From the NCBI GenBank assembly GCA_001664005.1, contig CP016093.1, positions 1,185,001 to 1,249,000 of the forward strand: 64,000 nt of DNA, written 5' to 3'. This stretch comes from Rhizobiales bacterium NRL2. Lineage in GTDB: Bacteria > Pseudomonadota > Alphaproteobacteria > Minwuiales > Minwuiaceae. The notes beneath the pieces are model-generated. The model worked only from the letters and a program-made list of their open reading frames with translations, was not told where the DNA came from and did not search any database. Each line of letters starts with the position of its first letter. Position 1 is the first letter of the stretch. Of this stretch, positions 26,825 through 35,928 are shown one piece after another. A program made the translations under genes and the position numbers.

Positions 26825-28021
26825 ATGAACAACGCAATACCGAACGAGGCCGCGGCCCCGGCCTTCGACCTGTCGGAGGAGCAGCGCACGCTGCTCGACA
26901 CCGCGGATCGCTACGCGCGCGAGCAGATCTTTCCGCTCGCCGCACGCATGGACAACGAGGAATGGTGGCCGGATGCCGAGTTCCGGGCGCTGGGCGAGGT
27001 CGGATTCCTGGGCGTCACGGCGCCCCCCGAACTGGGCGGGGCGGGCCTCGACGTCTTCGGCTCCGGCCTGCTGCTCCAGGCGATCAGCCGCTGGAATCCC
27101 GCCTTCGGCCTGGCCTGGGTGGCGCATGACAATCTGTGCATGAACAACATCCTGCGCAACGGCAACGAGGACATCCGCAAACGCTACGTGCCCGGTCTGG
27201 CCGACGGTTCGCTGATCGGCGCGCTGGGCCTTACCGAACCGGGCGCGGGGTCCGACGCGCTGGGCTCGATGCGGACGACGGCGCGCCGCGACGGCGACGA
27301 CTACGTCCTCAACGGCTCCAAGCTCTACATCACCAACGGCCCCATCGCCGATATCCTGCTGGTCTATGCCAAGACCAACCCGGAGGCCGGCGCGAAGGGC
27401 ATCTCCGCCTTCGTCATCGAGAAGGACATGCCGGGCTTCAAGGTCGCCCAGAAGCTGATCAAGATGGGCTTCCGCGGCAGCCAGACCGGCGAACTGGTGT
27501 TCGAGGACTGCCGCGTGCCGGCGGCCAACATGGTGGGCGAGGAGAACAAGGGCCACGTCGTCGTCATGTCCGGACTGGACCTGGAGCGGGCGATGATCTC
27601 GCCCATCTGCCTCGGCATCTGCGAGCGGGCCTACGAGCTCACCGTCGACTACGCCAGGGAACGCAAGCAGTTCGGCCAGCCCATCTCCAGCTTCCAGATG
27701 GTGCAGAGCCACATCGCCGACATGTACGTGATGCTCGAGGCGGTGCGGCTGTTCACCTACAAGGGGCTGGCTGCCGTCAACGATCTGGCCGAGGGCGAAG
27801 GCGGGCGCGGCGACGTGCACAAGATCACCGCCGCATCGGTCATGTACACCGCCAACACCATGAACCGCCTGCTGGACCTCGCGGTCCAGGTCCACGGCGG
27901 GACGGGCTACATCTGGGAATCGGAGATCAACCGCCTCTTCCGCCACACCAAGCTGCTGGAGATCGGCGCGGGGACGACCGAGGTGCGCAAGATGATCATC
28001 GCCGGCGAAATCTTCCGCTAG
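26825..28021 (+). CDS. Acyl-CoA dehydrogenase, isovaleryl-CoA dehydrogenase-like
   Basis: FAD-dependent acyl-CoA dehydrogenase (398 residues) with the family motifs GALGLTEPGAGSDALGSM, RKQFGQPISSFQMVQSHIAD and VQVHGGTGY near the C terminus. The catalytic Glu is probably the one in SGLDLERAM, the position used by isovaleryl-CoA dehydrogenases, not the C-terminal one of short/medium-chain enzymes. This supports a role in leucine breakdown, but related enzymes act on other branched acyl-CoAs. It starts 137 nt from the divergent pccA gene. Electrons would go to ETF. Confidence 0.87.
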   Translation: MNNAIPNEAAAPAFDLSEEQRTLLDTADRYAREQIFPLAARMDNEEWWPDAEFRALGEVGFLGVTAPPELGGAGLDVFGSGLLLQAISRWNPAFGLAWVAHDNLCMNNILRNGNEDIRKRYVPGLADGSLIGALGLTEPGAGSDALGSMRTTARRDGDDYVLNGSKLYITNGPIADILLVYAKTNPEAGAKGISAFVIEKDMPGFKVAQKLIKMGFRGSQTGELVFEDCRVPAANMVGEENKGHVVVMSGLDLERAMISPICLGICERAYELTVDYARERKQFGQPISSFQMVQSHIADMYVMLEAVRLFTYKGLAAVNDLAEGEGGRGDVHKITAASVMYTANTMNRLLDLAVQVHGGTGYIWESEINRLFRHTKLLEIGAGTTEVRKMIIAGEIFR

Positions 28022-28147
28022 TCGGTTCCGGCGCCTTGACCGGTCCTCTTCGTGCCGTCGCGCGCAGGCACGGGCGCGGCGCGCTTGACCGGCGGTCCGT
28101 TAAATCGTTAGTGGCAACGCTCACGAGGTCAGGGCCGGGGGACGGGC

Positions 28148-28507
28148 GTGTCGGAGACTTACAGGATCTTCATCCGCGATCTGGTGCTGGCCATGGAGAT
28201 CGGCGTCCACACGCATGAGCGCGGCCACGCCCAGCGCGTCCGCGTCAACCTGGAGGCCGAGACCGTCCGCGACGAGGACGACGACGGGATCGAGGGCGTC
28301 GTCTCCTACGAGGATCTGCTGAACGGAATCAAGGATATCGCCCATTCCGGCCATATCGAACTGGTCGAGATCCTGGGCGACCGCGTGCTGGACATGACCC
28401 TGGCTCACCCCCGCGTCGTCAGCGCCCGGGTCACCATCGAGAAGCTGGACGTCTTCGGCGACGTCGAGAGCGTCGGTGCGGAGATGAGCCGCACGCGCGC
28501 GCGCTGA
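28148..28507 (+). CDS. folB: Dihydroneopterin aldolase
   Basis: A 119-residue FolB of folate synthesis, converting dihydroneopterin to hydroxymethyldihydropterin and glycolaldehyde. The opening YRIFIRDLVLAMEIGVHTHE carries the conserved Glu-Ile-Gly segment, and GVVSYEDLLNGIKD and the C-terminal VTIEKLDVFGDVESVG complete the tunnelling fold. The start is GTG. ccmA follows only 11 nt downstream on the same strand, so folB may be co-transcribed with the cytochrome c maturation genes. Confidence 0.9.
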   Translation: MSETYRIFIRDLVLAMEIGVHTHERGHAQRVRVNLEAETVRDEDDDGIEGVVSYEDLLNGIKDIAHSGHIELVEILGDRVLDMTLAHPRVVSARVTIEKLDVFGDVESVGAEMSRTRAR

Positions 28508-28518
28508 GGCCGGGTCCC

Positions 28519-29163
28519 ATGCTCGAAGGGATCGGACTGGCGGCGATGCGGGGCGATCGCCTGATCTTCGCCGATATCGGCTTCGCGGTCGCCGCTGGCG
28601 GCATGCTGACCCTGACCGGCCGCAACGGGGCCGGCAAGTCGACCCTGATGCGGATGATCGCCGGTCTGGCGCGGCCGTTCGCCGGGGAAGTGCGCTGGCG
28701 CGGCGAGCCGATCGCCGACGATCCGGACGCGTTCCGCGCGGAACTTCTCTATGCCGGCCACAAGGACGGCATGAAGCCCGCCCTGACCGCGGTGGAAAAC
28801 CTGGCCCTGGCGGCGCGTCTGAAGGGCGGCGGCGCGGCTGAACCGCAGGCGGCGCTGGCGCGTTTCGGCATCGAGGGACTGGCCGATCTCCCCGTCGGCT
28901 ACATGTCGGCGGGCCAGCGCCGGCGCGTGGCGCTGAGCCGGCTGCTGATCGAGCCGGCGGCGCTCTGGCTGCTGGACGAACCCGTGACCGCGCTGGACCG
29001 GGATGCGGTCGCGGCTCTGGGCGGGGTGATGGCGGACCACCTTTCCGCCGGCGGACTGATCGTCGCCGCGACCCACACCCCGCTGCCCGGCGTCGAGGGC
29101 GCGCAATTCGAGATCATGCCGCCGGAGAACATCGACGACTGGTACGCGGAGGCGGAGTACTGA
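28519..29163 (+). CDS. ccmA: Haem exporter ATP-binding protein CcmA
   Basis: ABC ATPase of the CcmABCD complex, 214 residues. Walker A is GRNGAGKST, the signature loop is YMSAGQRRRVALSR, and Walker B is ALWLLDEPVTALD. CcmA energises the release of haem-loaded CcmE from CcmCD. It is the first ccm gene of an unbroken set in the order A-B-C-D-E-F-G-H-I. It ends 2 nt before ccmB. Confidence 0.95.
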   Translation: MLEGIGLAAMRGDRLIFADIGFAVAAGGMLTLTGRNGAGKSTLMRMIAGLARPFAGEVRWRGEPIADDPDAFRAELLYAGHKDGMKPALTAVENLALAARLKGGGAAEPQAALARFGIEGLADLPVGYMSAGQRRRVALSRLLIEPAALWLLDEPVTALDRDAVAALGGVMADHLSAGGLIVAATHTPLPGVEGAQFEIMPPENIDDWYAEAEY

Positions 29164-29165
29164 GC

Positions 29166-29834
29166 ATGCTTGCCGCCTTTCTCGCCGTCGTGCGCCGGGA
29201 CCTGCTGCTGGCGCGCCGCCAGGGCGGGGCGAGCCTGCTGGTCATCGCCTTCTTCGTCATGGTGATCATGTTGTTCCCGCTCGGGATCGGGCCGGAGCCG
29301 GAAATGCTCTCGCGCATCGCCTCGGGCGTGATCTGGGTCGCGGCGCTGCTGTCGGTACTGCTTTCCCTCGACCGGCTGTTCCAGGCGGACCTGGAGGACG
29401 GCAGCCTCGACCACCTCGCGCTGCTGCCGGTGCCGCTGACGGTGATCGTCGCCGCCAAGATCGCCGCGCACTGGCTGACCACGGGATTGCCGCTGATCCT
29501 GGCAACCCCGGTGCTGGCGCTGCTGATGCAGTTGCCCGTCGAGGGTTTCGCCACGCTGGTCGCGGCCATGGCGCTGGGCACGCCGACGCTCAGCCTGATC
29601 GGCGCCATCGGCGCGGCGCTGACGGTCGGCGTTCGCCGCGGCGGCGTGCTGCTCACCCTTATCGTCACGCCGCTCTACATCCCCGTGCTGATCTTCGGCG
29701 TCGGTGCGGTGGAGGCCGCGCTGCAGGACTTCGATCCGGCGGCGAACCTGTTCTTCCTCGCGGCAATCCTGCTTGGCGCAATTGTGATGGCGCCGATGGC
29801 CGCAGCATGGGCGCTAAGGCTTGCGCTCGATTGA
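29166..29834 (+). CDS. ccmB: Haem exporter permease CcmB
   Basis: Membrane subunit of the CcmA ATPase, 222 residues with about six hydrophobic helices. The N-terminal VVRRDLLLARRQGGASLLVI and the conserved FQADLEDGSLDHLALLP loop are typical CcmB features. It starts 2 nt after ccmA. A gap of 81 nt separates it from ccmC, which may hold an extra promoter or processing site. Confidence 0.95.
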   Translation: MLAAFLAVVRRDLLLARRQGGASLLVIAFFVMVIMLFPLGIGPEPEMLSRIASGVIWVAALLSVLLSLDRLFQADLEDGSLDHLALLPVPLTVIVAAKIAAHWLTTGLPLILATPVLALLMQLPVEGFATLVAAMALGTPTLSLIGAIGAALTVGVRRGGVLLTLIVTPLYIPVLIFGVGAVEAALQDFDPAANLFFLAAILLGAIVMAPMAAAWALRLALD

Positions 29835-29915
29835 TTTTTCAGGTGAATCCTGTGCGGCGGGGCTGAGACGGCGGTCACTTCTCGGCGGTTCGGTCCGTCC
29901 TATCTAGGGAGCCAG

Positions 29916-30659
29916 ATGCACAAGCTCGCAAATCCCACGCGTTTTCTCAGGCTGACCTCGGCGATCCTGCCTTTCGCGGTGGCGGTGGCCGTTGCCTGCA
30001 TCGGCGCGGGACTGGTCTGGGGCCTGTTCTTCGCGCCGCCCGACTACCAGCAGGGCGATACGGTGCGGATCATGTTCATTCACGTGCCGGCGGCGATGAT
30101 GGCGATGGGCGTCTATGTCGGCATGGCGGTTTCCAGCGCCGTGGCGCTGATCTGGCGTCACGCGGTCGCCGACATGATCGCCAAGGCTTCGGCGCCGGTG
30201 GGCGCCGCCTTCTGCTTCCTGTGCCTGCTTACCGGTTCGCTGTGGGGCAAGCCGATGTGGGGCACCTGGTGGGTCTGGGACGCGCGCCTGACCTCGGTCC
30301 TGATCCTGTTCTTCATCTACATCGGCTACATGGCTCTCTGGCAGGCCTTCGAGGAGGAGGCCAAGGCGGCGATCGCGGCGGCGATCCTCGCCATCGTCGG
30401 CGTGGTCATGATTCCGATCATCAAGTTCTCGGTGGAATGGTGGAACACGCTGCACCAGGGCGCCACGCTGATCACCGTGGATGGTCCGCGGGTCGACAAT
30501 TCCATGCTTTGGCCACTATTGCTGATGATAGTGGGTTTCCTGGCGTATTATGTGGTGGTCCTGATCTACCGGGTGCGGGGTGAAATCCACGGTCGCCGCA
30601 GCCGGATGATGCGCATGGCCCAGGCCGCGCGCCATCAGGCGATGCAGCCGGCGGAATGA
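29916..30659 (+). CDS. ccmC: Cytochrome c maturation protein CcmC
   Basis: Haem-handling membrane protein, 247 residues with six helices. The tryptophan-rich WWD motif reads GTWWVWDARLTSVLILFF and is flanked by conserved His residues (MFIHVPAAMMAMGVY and LHQGATL). It presents haem to CcmE at the periplasmic face. It belongs to the haem-handling protein family shared with CcmF. Confidence 0.95.
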   Translation: MHKLANPTRFLRLTSAILPFAVAVAVACIGAGLVWGLFFAPPDYQQGDTVRIMFIHVPAAMMAMGVYVGMAVSSAVALIWRHAVADMIAKASAPVGAAFCFLCLLTGSLWGKPMWGTWWVWDARLTSVLILFFIYIGYMALWQAFEEEAKAAIAAAILAIVGVVMIPIIKFSVEWWNTLHQGATLITVDGPRVDNSMLWPLLLMIVGFLAYYVVVLIYRVRGEIHGRRSRMMRMAQAARHQAMQPAE

Positions 30660-30696
30660 GGGAAAAGATGTTCACGGCGAGCGGAGACAGGGCCCG

Positions 30697-30879
30697 ATGA
30701 GCGAGTTCCTTGCCATGGGCGGCTACGCGGCCTATGTCTGGCCGACCTACGGCGCCACGGCGCTGGTGATGGTCGTGCTGCTGGTCGCCAGCGTGCGCGG
30801 CGCGAAGCGCGCCGAGCGCGAGGCGCGGGCGCTGGAGGCGTTGAGCCCCCGGCGGCGGAGAAAGGCGGAGAAGCGTTGA
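30697..30879 (+). CDS. ccmD: Haem exporter protein CcmD
   Basis: A small (60-residue) single-helix membrane protein that stabilises the CcmC-CcmE complex. It has a hydrophobic helix (YVWPTYGATALVMVVLLVAS) followed by a strongly basic and charged cytoplasmic tail (RGAKRAEREARALEAL, RRRRKAEKR), typical of the family. The stop codon overlaps the TTG start of ccmE by 4 nt. Confidence 0.88.
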   Translation: MSEFLAMGGYAAYVWPTYGATALVMVVLLVASVRGAKRAEREARALEALSPRRRRKAEKR

Positions 30880-31349
30880 GCAGGAAAATCAGCAGGAAAC
30901 GGCAGCGGCTGGCGCTGGTTCTGATCGGCTTGCTGTTCGTGGGTGGCGCGGTCGGGTTCTCCCTGATGGCGCTGAACGAGGAGCTGGATGTCTTCCGCAG
31001 CCCGACCCAGCTGGTCGAGAACGGCTTTCCTGAGGGCAAGCGGTTCCGCGTCGGCGGTCTGGTCGAGGACGGCTCGATCGAGAAGGAAGGCATCATCACC
31101 CGCTTCAGGGTGACGGACGGAGTCAACGCCATCGAGGTCTCCTACAACAAGATCCTGCCCGACCTGTTCCGGCATTGTCAGGGCGTCATCGCCCTTGGCG
31201 AACTTGACGGCAGCGGCCGCTTCGTCGCCCATGAGGTGCTGGCCAAGCACGACGAGAACTACATGCCGCCCGAGATCGCCGACACGATGCAGGGCCCGGG
31301 CAACTGCGAGGGCAAGATGCAGATGAGCAGCGCGAAGGCCGTGAACTGA
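30876..31349 (+). CDS. ccmE: Periplasmic haem chaperone CcmE
   Basis: Membrane-anchored haem chaperone, 157 residues. A basic N terminus and one anchor helix (LALVLIGLLFVGGAVGFSLM) precede the beta-barrel OB-fold. The covalent haem-binding site is the His in LAKHDENYMPPE, the normal H-x3-Y form. It starts at TTG 30876 inside the ccmD stop. Its TGA overlaps the ATG of ccmF, so all three genes are translationally coupled. Confidence 0.96.
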   Translation: MSRKISRKRQRLALVLIGLLFVGGAVGFSLMALNEELDVFRSPTQLVENGFPEGKRFRVGGLVEDGSIEKEGIITRFRVTDGVNAIEVSYNKILPDLFRHCQGVIALGELDGSGRFVAHEVLAKHDENYMPPEIADTMQGPGNCEGKMQMSSAKAVN

Positions 31350-33346
31350 TGGCCCCCGAACTCGGACAATACGCGCTGGTGCTGGCGATCATCGTCGCCA
31401 CCGTGCAGGCCATCGTGCCGCAGATCGGCGCGGCGCGGCGCGATGCCGGCTGGATGGCCATTGCGACGCCGGCGGCGCAGGCGCAGTTCCTGCTGGTGCT
31501 GTTCGCTTTCGGCTGTCTGACGGTCAGCTTCGTGACCTCGGATTTCTCGGTCGCGAACGTCGTCGCCAACAGCCATTCACTGAAGCCGATGATCTACAAG
31601 ATCAGCGGCGTCTGGGGGAATCACGAAGGCTCGCTGCTGCTCTGGATTCTGATCCTGACGCTTTTCGGCGCTGCCGTGGCTCGGTTCGGCGACAACCTGC
31701 CGCCAACGCTGAAGGCGCGCGTGCTGTCGGTGCAGGCGATGATCGGCGTCGGCTTCCTGGCCTTCATCCTTTTCACGTCCAATCCCTTCGCCCGGCTGGA
31801 CCCGGCGCCCTTCGAGGGGCAGGGGCTGAACCCGCTGCTGCAGGATCCGGCGCTGGCGATCCATCCGCCCTTCCTCTACCTCGGCTATGTCGGCCTGTCG
31901 GTTTCCTTCTCCTTCGCCGTGGCGGCATTGATCGAGGGCCGCGTCGACCCGGCCTGGGCGCGCTGGGTCAGACCCTGGACGCTGGCGGCCTGGATGTTCC
32001 TGACCTGCGGCATCTCGCTGGGCAGCTACTGGGCCTATTACGAACTCGGCTGGGGTGGCTGGTGGTTCTGGGACCCGGTGGAGAACGCCTCCTTCATGCC
32101 CTGGCTGGCCGCGACTGCGCTGCTGCACTCCTCGATCGTCGTGGAGAAGCGCGACGCGCTGAAAAGCTGGACGGTATTGCTGGCGATCCTCGCCTTCTCG
32201 CTTTCGCTGCTGGGCACGTTCCTGGTCCGCTCGGGCGTGCTGAATTCGGTCCATGCCTTCGCCACCGATCCGGCGCGCGGCGTCTTCATCCTTGCCTTCC
32301 TTGGCGCCGTCGTCGGCGGTTCGCTGGTGCTCTATGCGCTGCGCGCGCCGATGCTGAAGGGCGGCGGGGTGTTTCAGCCGGTCAGCCGCGAAGGCACGCT
32401 GGTGCTGAACAACCTGCTGCTCACCACCGCCTGTCTCACGGTCCTGCTGGGCACGCTCTATCCGTTGTTCCTCGATGCGGTCACGGGCGAGAAGGTCTCG
32501 GTCGGCCCGCCCTATTTCAACGCGACCTTCGTGCCGCTGATGACGCCGCTGGTGGCGGCGCTGGCCATCGGGCCGATGATGGCCTGGAAGCGGGGCGATC
32601 TGACCGGCATCCTCAAACGCCTGCGGTTCGTCGCCATGGCGGCCTTCGTCGCCGCGGTGGCGACCCTGTGGGCCGCTTTCGACATATCGCTGCTGGCGGT
32701 GCTGGGCATGGTCCTGGTCGTCTGGCTCGGCTTCGGCGTGCTCTGGGAAATGGGCGAGCGGGTGAAGCTATTCCGGGTCTCCCCCGGCGAGAGCTGGCGG
32801 CGCGCGCGCGGCCTGCCCCGGGCCAGCTTCGGCATGAGTCTGGCGCATCTGGGCGTTGCGCTGATGGTGCTCGGCATCACCGCCTCGGAGACCTGGCAGG
32901 AGGAAATCCAGACCATCATGCGGCCGGGCGACACGCAGACCGTGGGCGATTACGATCTGACCTTCGTCGGCGCCCAGACGGTGCCGGGCCCGAACTACGA
33001 ATCGCTTACCGGCGCCTTCGTCGTCACCAGGGACGGTCAGCCCGTCACCGTGCTGCAGCCCGAGATGCGAACCTTCACCAGCCCGCCCATGGAAACCACC
33101 GAGGCCGCCATCCGCTCCAACTTCGCCGGCGACCTCTATACAGTTCTGGGTGAGCCCGATGGCCAGGGCGGCTATGCCGTCCGGCTCTATTACAAGCCGC
33201 TGGTGATCTGGATCTGGCTGGGAACGCTGTTCATGGTCGCCGGCGGCCTGGTTTCGCTCAGCGATCGCCGACACCGCATTGGCGCCCCGGCACGCCGCGC
33301 GGCACAGGCGCCGGGCGACGCCGCCATCGCAGGCGCTGGAGACTGA
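31349..33346 (+). CDS. ccmF: Haem lyase subunit CcmF
   Basis: Large polytopic subunit of the cytochrome c haem lyase, 665 residues. The WWD domain reads WGGWWFWDPVENASFMPW and is surrounded by histidines for haem b and substrate haem (AIHPPFLYLGYVG, LLHSSIVVEK). About 15 hydrophobic helices are visible, with a large periplasmic segment before the last helix (QTIMRPGDTQTVGDYDLTFV). It ligates haem from holo-CcmE to the CxxCH motif of apocytochromes with CcmH and CcmI. Confidence 0.96.
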   Translation: MAPELGQYALVLAIIVATVQAIVPQIGAARRDAGWMAIATPAAQAQFLLVLFAFGCLTVSFVTSDFSVANVVANSHSLKPMIYKISGVWGNHEGSLLLWILILTLFGAAVARFGDNLPPTLKARVLSVQAMIGVGFLAFILFTSNPFARLDPAPFEGQGLNPLLQDPALAIHPPFLYLGYVGLSVSFSFAVAALIEGRVDPAWARWVRPWTLAAWMFLTCGISLGSYWAYYELGWGGWWFWDPVENASFMPWLAATALLHSSIVVEKRDALKSWTVLLAILAFSLSLLGTFLVRSGVLNSVHAFATDPARGVFILAFLGAVVGGSLVLYALRAPMLKGGGVFQPVSREGTLVLNNLLLTTACLTVLLGTLYPLFLDAVTGEKVSVGPPYFNATFVPLMTPLVAALAIGPMMAWKRGDLTGILKRLRFVAMAAFVAAVATLWAAFDISLLAVLGMVLVVWLGFGVLWEMGERVKLFRVSPGESWRRARGLPRASFGMSLAHLGVALMVLGITASETWQEEIQTIMRPGDTQTVGDYDLTFVGAQTVPGPNYESLTGAFVVTRDGQPVTVLQPEMRTFTSPPMETTEAAIRSNFAGDLYTVLGEPDGQGGYAVRLYYKPLVIWIWLGTLFMVAGGLVSLSDRRHRIGAPARRAAQAPGDAAIAGAGD

Positions 33347-33348
33347 AC

Positions 33349-33921
33349 ATGTCCGAACAGGCCGAAGAACAGCCGACGGGCGGCTCGTCCCTGCGCTGGC
33401 TCTGGGCGTTGCTTCCCGTCGCCGTTTTCGTCGTGATCGGCGGCTTCCTCTTCCAGGGGCTTTCGCTGGATCCGAAGTCCATCCCGTCCGTGCTGATCGA
33501 CAAGCCGGCGCCGGAGTTCGACCTGCCGCCGCTGCCGGGCAAGGACAACGGCCTCTCGCGCGCCGATCTGGGCGGCGAACCGGCCTTGGTCAACGTCTTC
33601 GCGAGCTGGTGCGTGGCCTGCCGGGTGGAGCATCCGATCCTCATGGAGATGCAGAAGTCCGGCGAGGTGCCGATCTACGGCCTCAACTACAAGGACAGGC
33701 CCAACGACGCGATTTCCTGGCTGGACCGTTTCGGCGATCCCTATGACCGCATCGGCTCCGACGTGAACGGCCGTGTCGGCATCGACTTCGGCGTCTACGG
33801 CGTGCCGGAGACCTTCGTGATCGACCGCAACGGCGTCATCGTCGACAAGGTGATCGGTCCGATCACGCCGCAGATCCTGCGCGACAAGCTGCGGCCTCTG
33901 CTGGCGGAGCTGCGGAAATGA
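33349..33921 (+). CDS. ccmG: Thiol:disulfide oxidoreductase CcmG/DsbE
   Basis: Membrane-tethered thioredoxin-like protein, 190 residues. An N-terminal anchor helix (WLWALLPVAVFVVIGGFLF) is followed by the thioredoxin fold with a CxxC in VNVFASWCVACRVEHP, and the cis-Pro loop VYGVPETFVID. It reduces the disulfide of apocytochrome c or CcmH before haem attachment. The stop overlaps the ccmH start by 4 nt. Confidence 0.95.
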   Translation: MSEQAEEQPTGGSSLRWLWALLPVAVFVVIGGFLFQGLSLDPKSIPSVLIDKPAPEFDLPPLPGKDNGLSRADLGGEPALVNVFASWCVACRVEHPILMEMQKSGEVPIYGLNYKDRPNDAISWLDRFGDPYDRIGSDVNGRVGIDFGVYGVPETFVIDRNGVIVDKVIGPITPQILRDKLRPLLAELRK

Positions 33922-34406
33922 CTTTGCTTCGGCCGTTTCAGTTCCTCCTGCTTGCCGCGGTGCTGGCGTTCGCCGTGCCCGCACAGGCGATCTTCACCGA
34001 GAAGCCGCTGGAGGATCCGCAGAAGGAGGCCCGCGCGCAGGAGCTGATGAAGGAACTGCGCTGCCTCGTCTGCCAGAACCAGGCGATCAGCGAGAGTCAC
34101 GCGCCGCTGGCCCGCGACCTGCGCGTGCTGCTGCGCGAGCGCATCGCCGCGGGCGACACCAACGAGGAAGCCCGGGATTACATGGTGGCCCGGTACGGCG
34201 ACTGGGTGCTGCTGGATACGCCGATGAAGGCGACGACCTACCTCCTGTGGTTCGGTCCGCTGCTGATCCTTGTTCCCGGCCTCATCATCTCGGCGGTCTA
34301 TCTGCGGCGCCGGCGGGCGGCGGGCAGGGCCGGCGGCGGCAATGAAGCGCCGCTGACCGAGGCCGAGCGCGCCGAGCTGGACCGCGCCCTTTCCGATCAA
34401 AGGTAG
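33918..34406 (+). CDS. ccmH: Cytochrome c maturation protein CcmH (CcmL-type)
   Basis: A 162-residue periplasmic thiol protein with an N-terminal signal (LRPFQFLLLAAVLAFAVPAQA), the LRCLVCQNQ motif whose Cys pair exchanges with apocytochrome c, and a C-terminal anchor helix (TYLLWFGPLLILVPGLIISAV). It lacks the C-terminal TPR domain of E. coli CcmH; here that part is a separate gene, ccmI, as usual in Alphaproteobacteria. Confidence 0.94.
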   Translation: MTLLRPFQFLLLAAVLAFAVPAQAIFTEKPLEDPQKEARAQELMKELRCLVCQNQAISESHAPLARDLRVLLRERIAAGDTNEEARDYMVARYGDWVLLDTPMKATTYLLWFGPLLILVPGLIISAVYLRRRRAAGRAGGGNEAPLTEAERAELDRALSDQR

Positions 34407-34412
34407 CTGCAC

Positions 34413-35894
34413 TTGCTTTTCTGGATCCTGATCGCCGCGATCACGCTCGCCGTGCTTCTCTTCGTGCTGCGCCCGCTGGTCGGCGCCGGGCGGGGCGCTG
34501 CGCGCCGCGGCGACTACGACATGACCGTCTACCGCAGCCAGATCGACGAACTGCGCGCCGAGGAAGCGCGCGGGGTGATCTCGCCGGCCGAGGCGCGCGC
34601 CGCCCGCAACGAGATCGAACGGCGCATGCTGCAGGCCTCGCGCGACGCCGAACCGGACGTGCGTGAAGGCGGCGGCGCGCCCCTGATCGTGGGCCTTGTC
34701 ATCGCCGTCTCGGTGCCGGTCGGCGCGGGGTTGCTCTATCTCGCCATCGGCAATCCGGACCTGCCTGCCCAGCCGCTGGCCCAGCGCATCGAAGTCCCGG
34801 CCGGCGCCGCCCGCATGGCCGCGGCGCAGCCGGGGGCGCCGTCGGCCGAACAGGGCCTTGAATCGGTTTCCAACATGGTGGGCAACCTGGAACGCCGCCT
34901 GGAGGAGGATCCGGAGAACTTCGAGGGATGGATGCTGCTCGGCCGCAGCTATGGCGTCATGGACCGTTATGGCGACGCCGCGGGGGCCTATGCGAAGGCG
35001 GCGGCCCTGCCGGAGGCCGCGAGCGATCCGGCCCCGCACATGCAACTCGGCGAGGCACTGGTCTTTTCCTCGAACGGGGTCGTCATCGAGCGCGCGCAGG
35101 ATGCCTTCCGCCGCGCCGTCGAGATCGACGCCAATCATCCCGGCGCGCGCTATTACCTGGCGCTGGCGCGGGGGCAGGGCGGCGATCTGAAGGGGGCCTA
35201 TGACGGCTGGGTGTCGCTGGCGCAGGATTCTCCTGCCGACGCGCCCTGGCTGCCCGCGCTCAGGGAACGCATCGCCGAGGTGGCCCGCGACCTGGACGTC
35301 GAGCCGCCGGCAGAGCTGATGGACCGGATGGCCGCGGCCGGCGCCGCGCCCGGACCTTCCGCCCCGCCCGCACCGGCCCAGAGCAGCGACGCCGCCGCGC
35401 CCGGCCCGTCCGCCGAGGACATCCAGGCGGCGCAGGAGATGTCGGCCGACGACCGCCAGGCGATGATCCGAGGCATGGTCGAAGGACTGGCCGCGAGGCT
35501 GGAAGAGAACCCGGACGATTATGACGGCTGGATGCGGCTCGCCCGCGCGCGCGGCGTGCTGGGCGAGACCGATGCCATGATCGAAGCCTATGAGAACGCG
35601 GCACGGCTCCGCCCGGAGGATACGGAAACCCGGCTGGCGCTGGCCGGCGCGCTCGTGGACGCCGGCGGTGATGGCCCGTTGTCGCCCAGGGCGGTCGAAG
35701 CGTTCCGCGCGGTGCTGGAGGTCGATCCCGACAACCCGGATGCCCTGTGGTTCGTTGGCCGGGGCGAGGCCGAGGCCGGCCGGCCGGAGGCCGCTGTACA
35801 GTCATGGCGGAAACTGCTGGGCACCCTGACGCCGGGCAGCGACGCCCATACAGCCGTCCAGGCCCAGATCGAACGGCTTCAGCAGGGACAATAA
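34413..35894 (+). CDS. ccmI: Cytochrome c maturation protein CcmI (TPR apocytochrome chaperone)
   Basis: A 493-residue apocytochrome c chaperone. Two N-terminal helices frame a cytoplasmic loop with a leucine-zipper-like stretch (RSQIDELRAEEARGVISPAE and ARAARNEIERRMLQ). The periplasmic part has two sets of TPR repeats (LERRLEEDPENFEGWMLLGR and LAARLEENPDDYDGWMRLAR are the first helices of each set) separated by a Pro/Ala-rich linker (around residues 305-340). The start is TTG at 34413, 6 nt after ccmH. It closes the operon. Confidence 0.92.
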   Translation: MLFWILIAAITLAVLLFVLRPLVGAGRGAARRGDYDMTVYRSQIDELRAEEARGVISPAEARAARNEIERRMLQASRDAEPDVREGGGAPLIVGLVIAVSVPVGAGLLYLAIGNPDLPAQPLAQRIEVPAGAARMAAAQPGAPSAEQGLESVSNMVGNLERRLEEDPENFEGWMLLGRSYGVMDRYGDAAGAYAKAAALPEAASDPAPHMQLGEALVFSSNGVVIERAQDAFRRAVEIDANHPGARYYLALARGQGGDLKGAYDGWVSLAQDSPADAPWLPALRERIAEVARDLDVEPPAELMDRMAAAGAAPGPSAPPAPAQSSDAAAPGPSAEDIQAAQEMSADDRQAMIRGMVEGLAARLEENPDDYDGWMRLARARGVLGETDAMIEAYENAARLRPEDTETRLALAGALVDAGGDGPLSPRAVEAFRAVLEVDPDNPDALWFVGRGEAEAGRPEAAVQSWRKLLGTLTPGSDAHTAVQAQIERLQQGQ

Positions 35895-35896
35895 AA

Positions 35897-35928
35897 AACG
35901 GAGACGCCGAGGGGTTGGCGTCTCCGTT
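35897..35928. terminator. Strong hairpin at the end of the ccm operon
   Basis: A perfect 12-bp stem (AACGGAGACGCC at 35897-35908, GGCGTCTCCGTT at 35917-35928) with an 8-nt loop begins 3 nt after the ccmI stop. A run of six A lies before the stem and no T run follows it. The intrinsic-terminator layout is therefore on the minus strand, while on the plus strand the hairpin may mainly protect the ccm mRNA 3' end. Confidence 0.7.
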
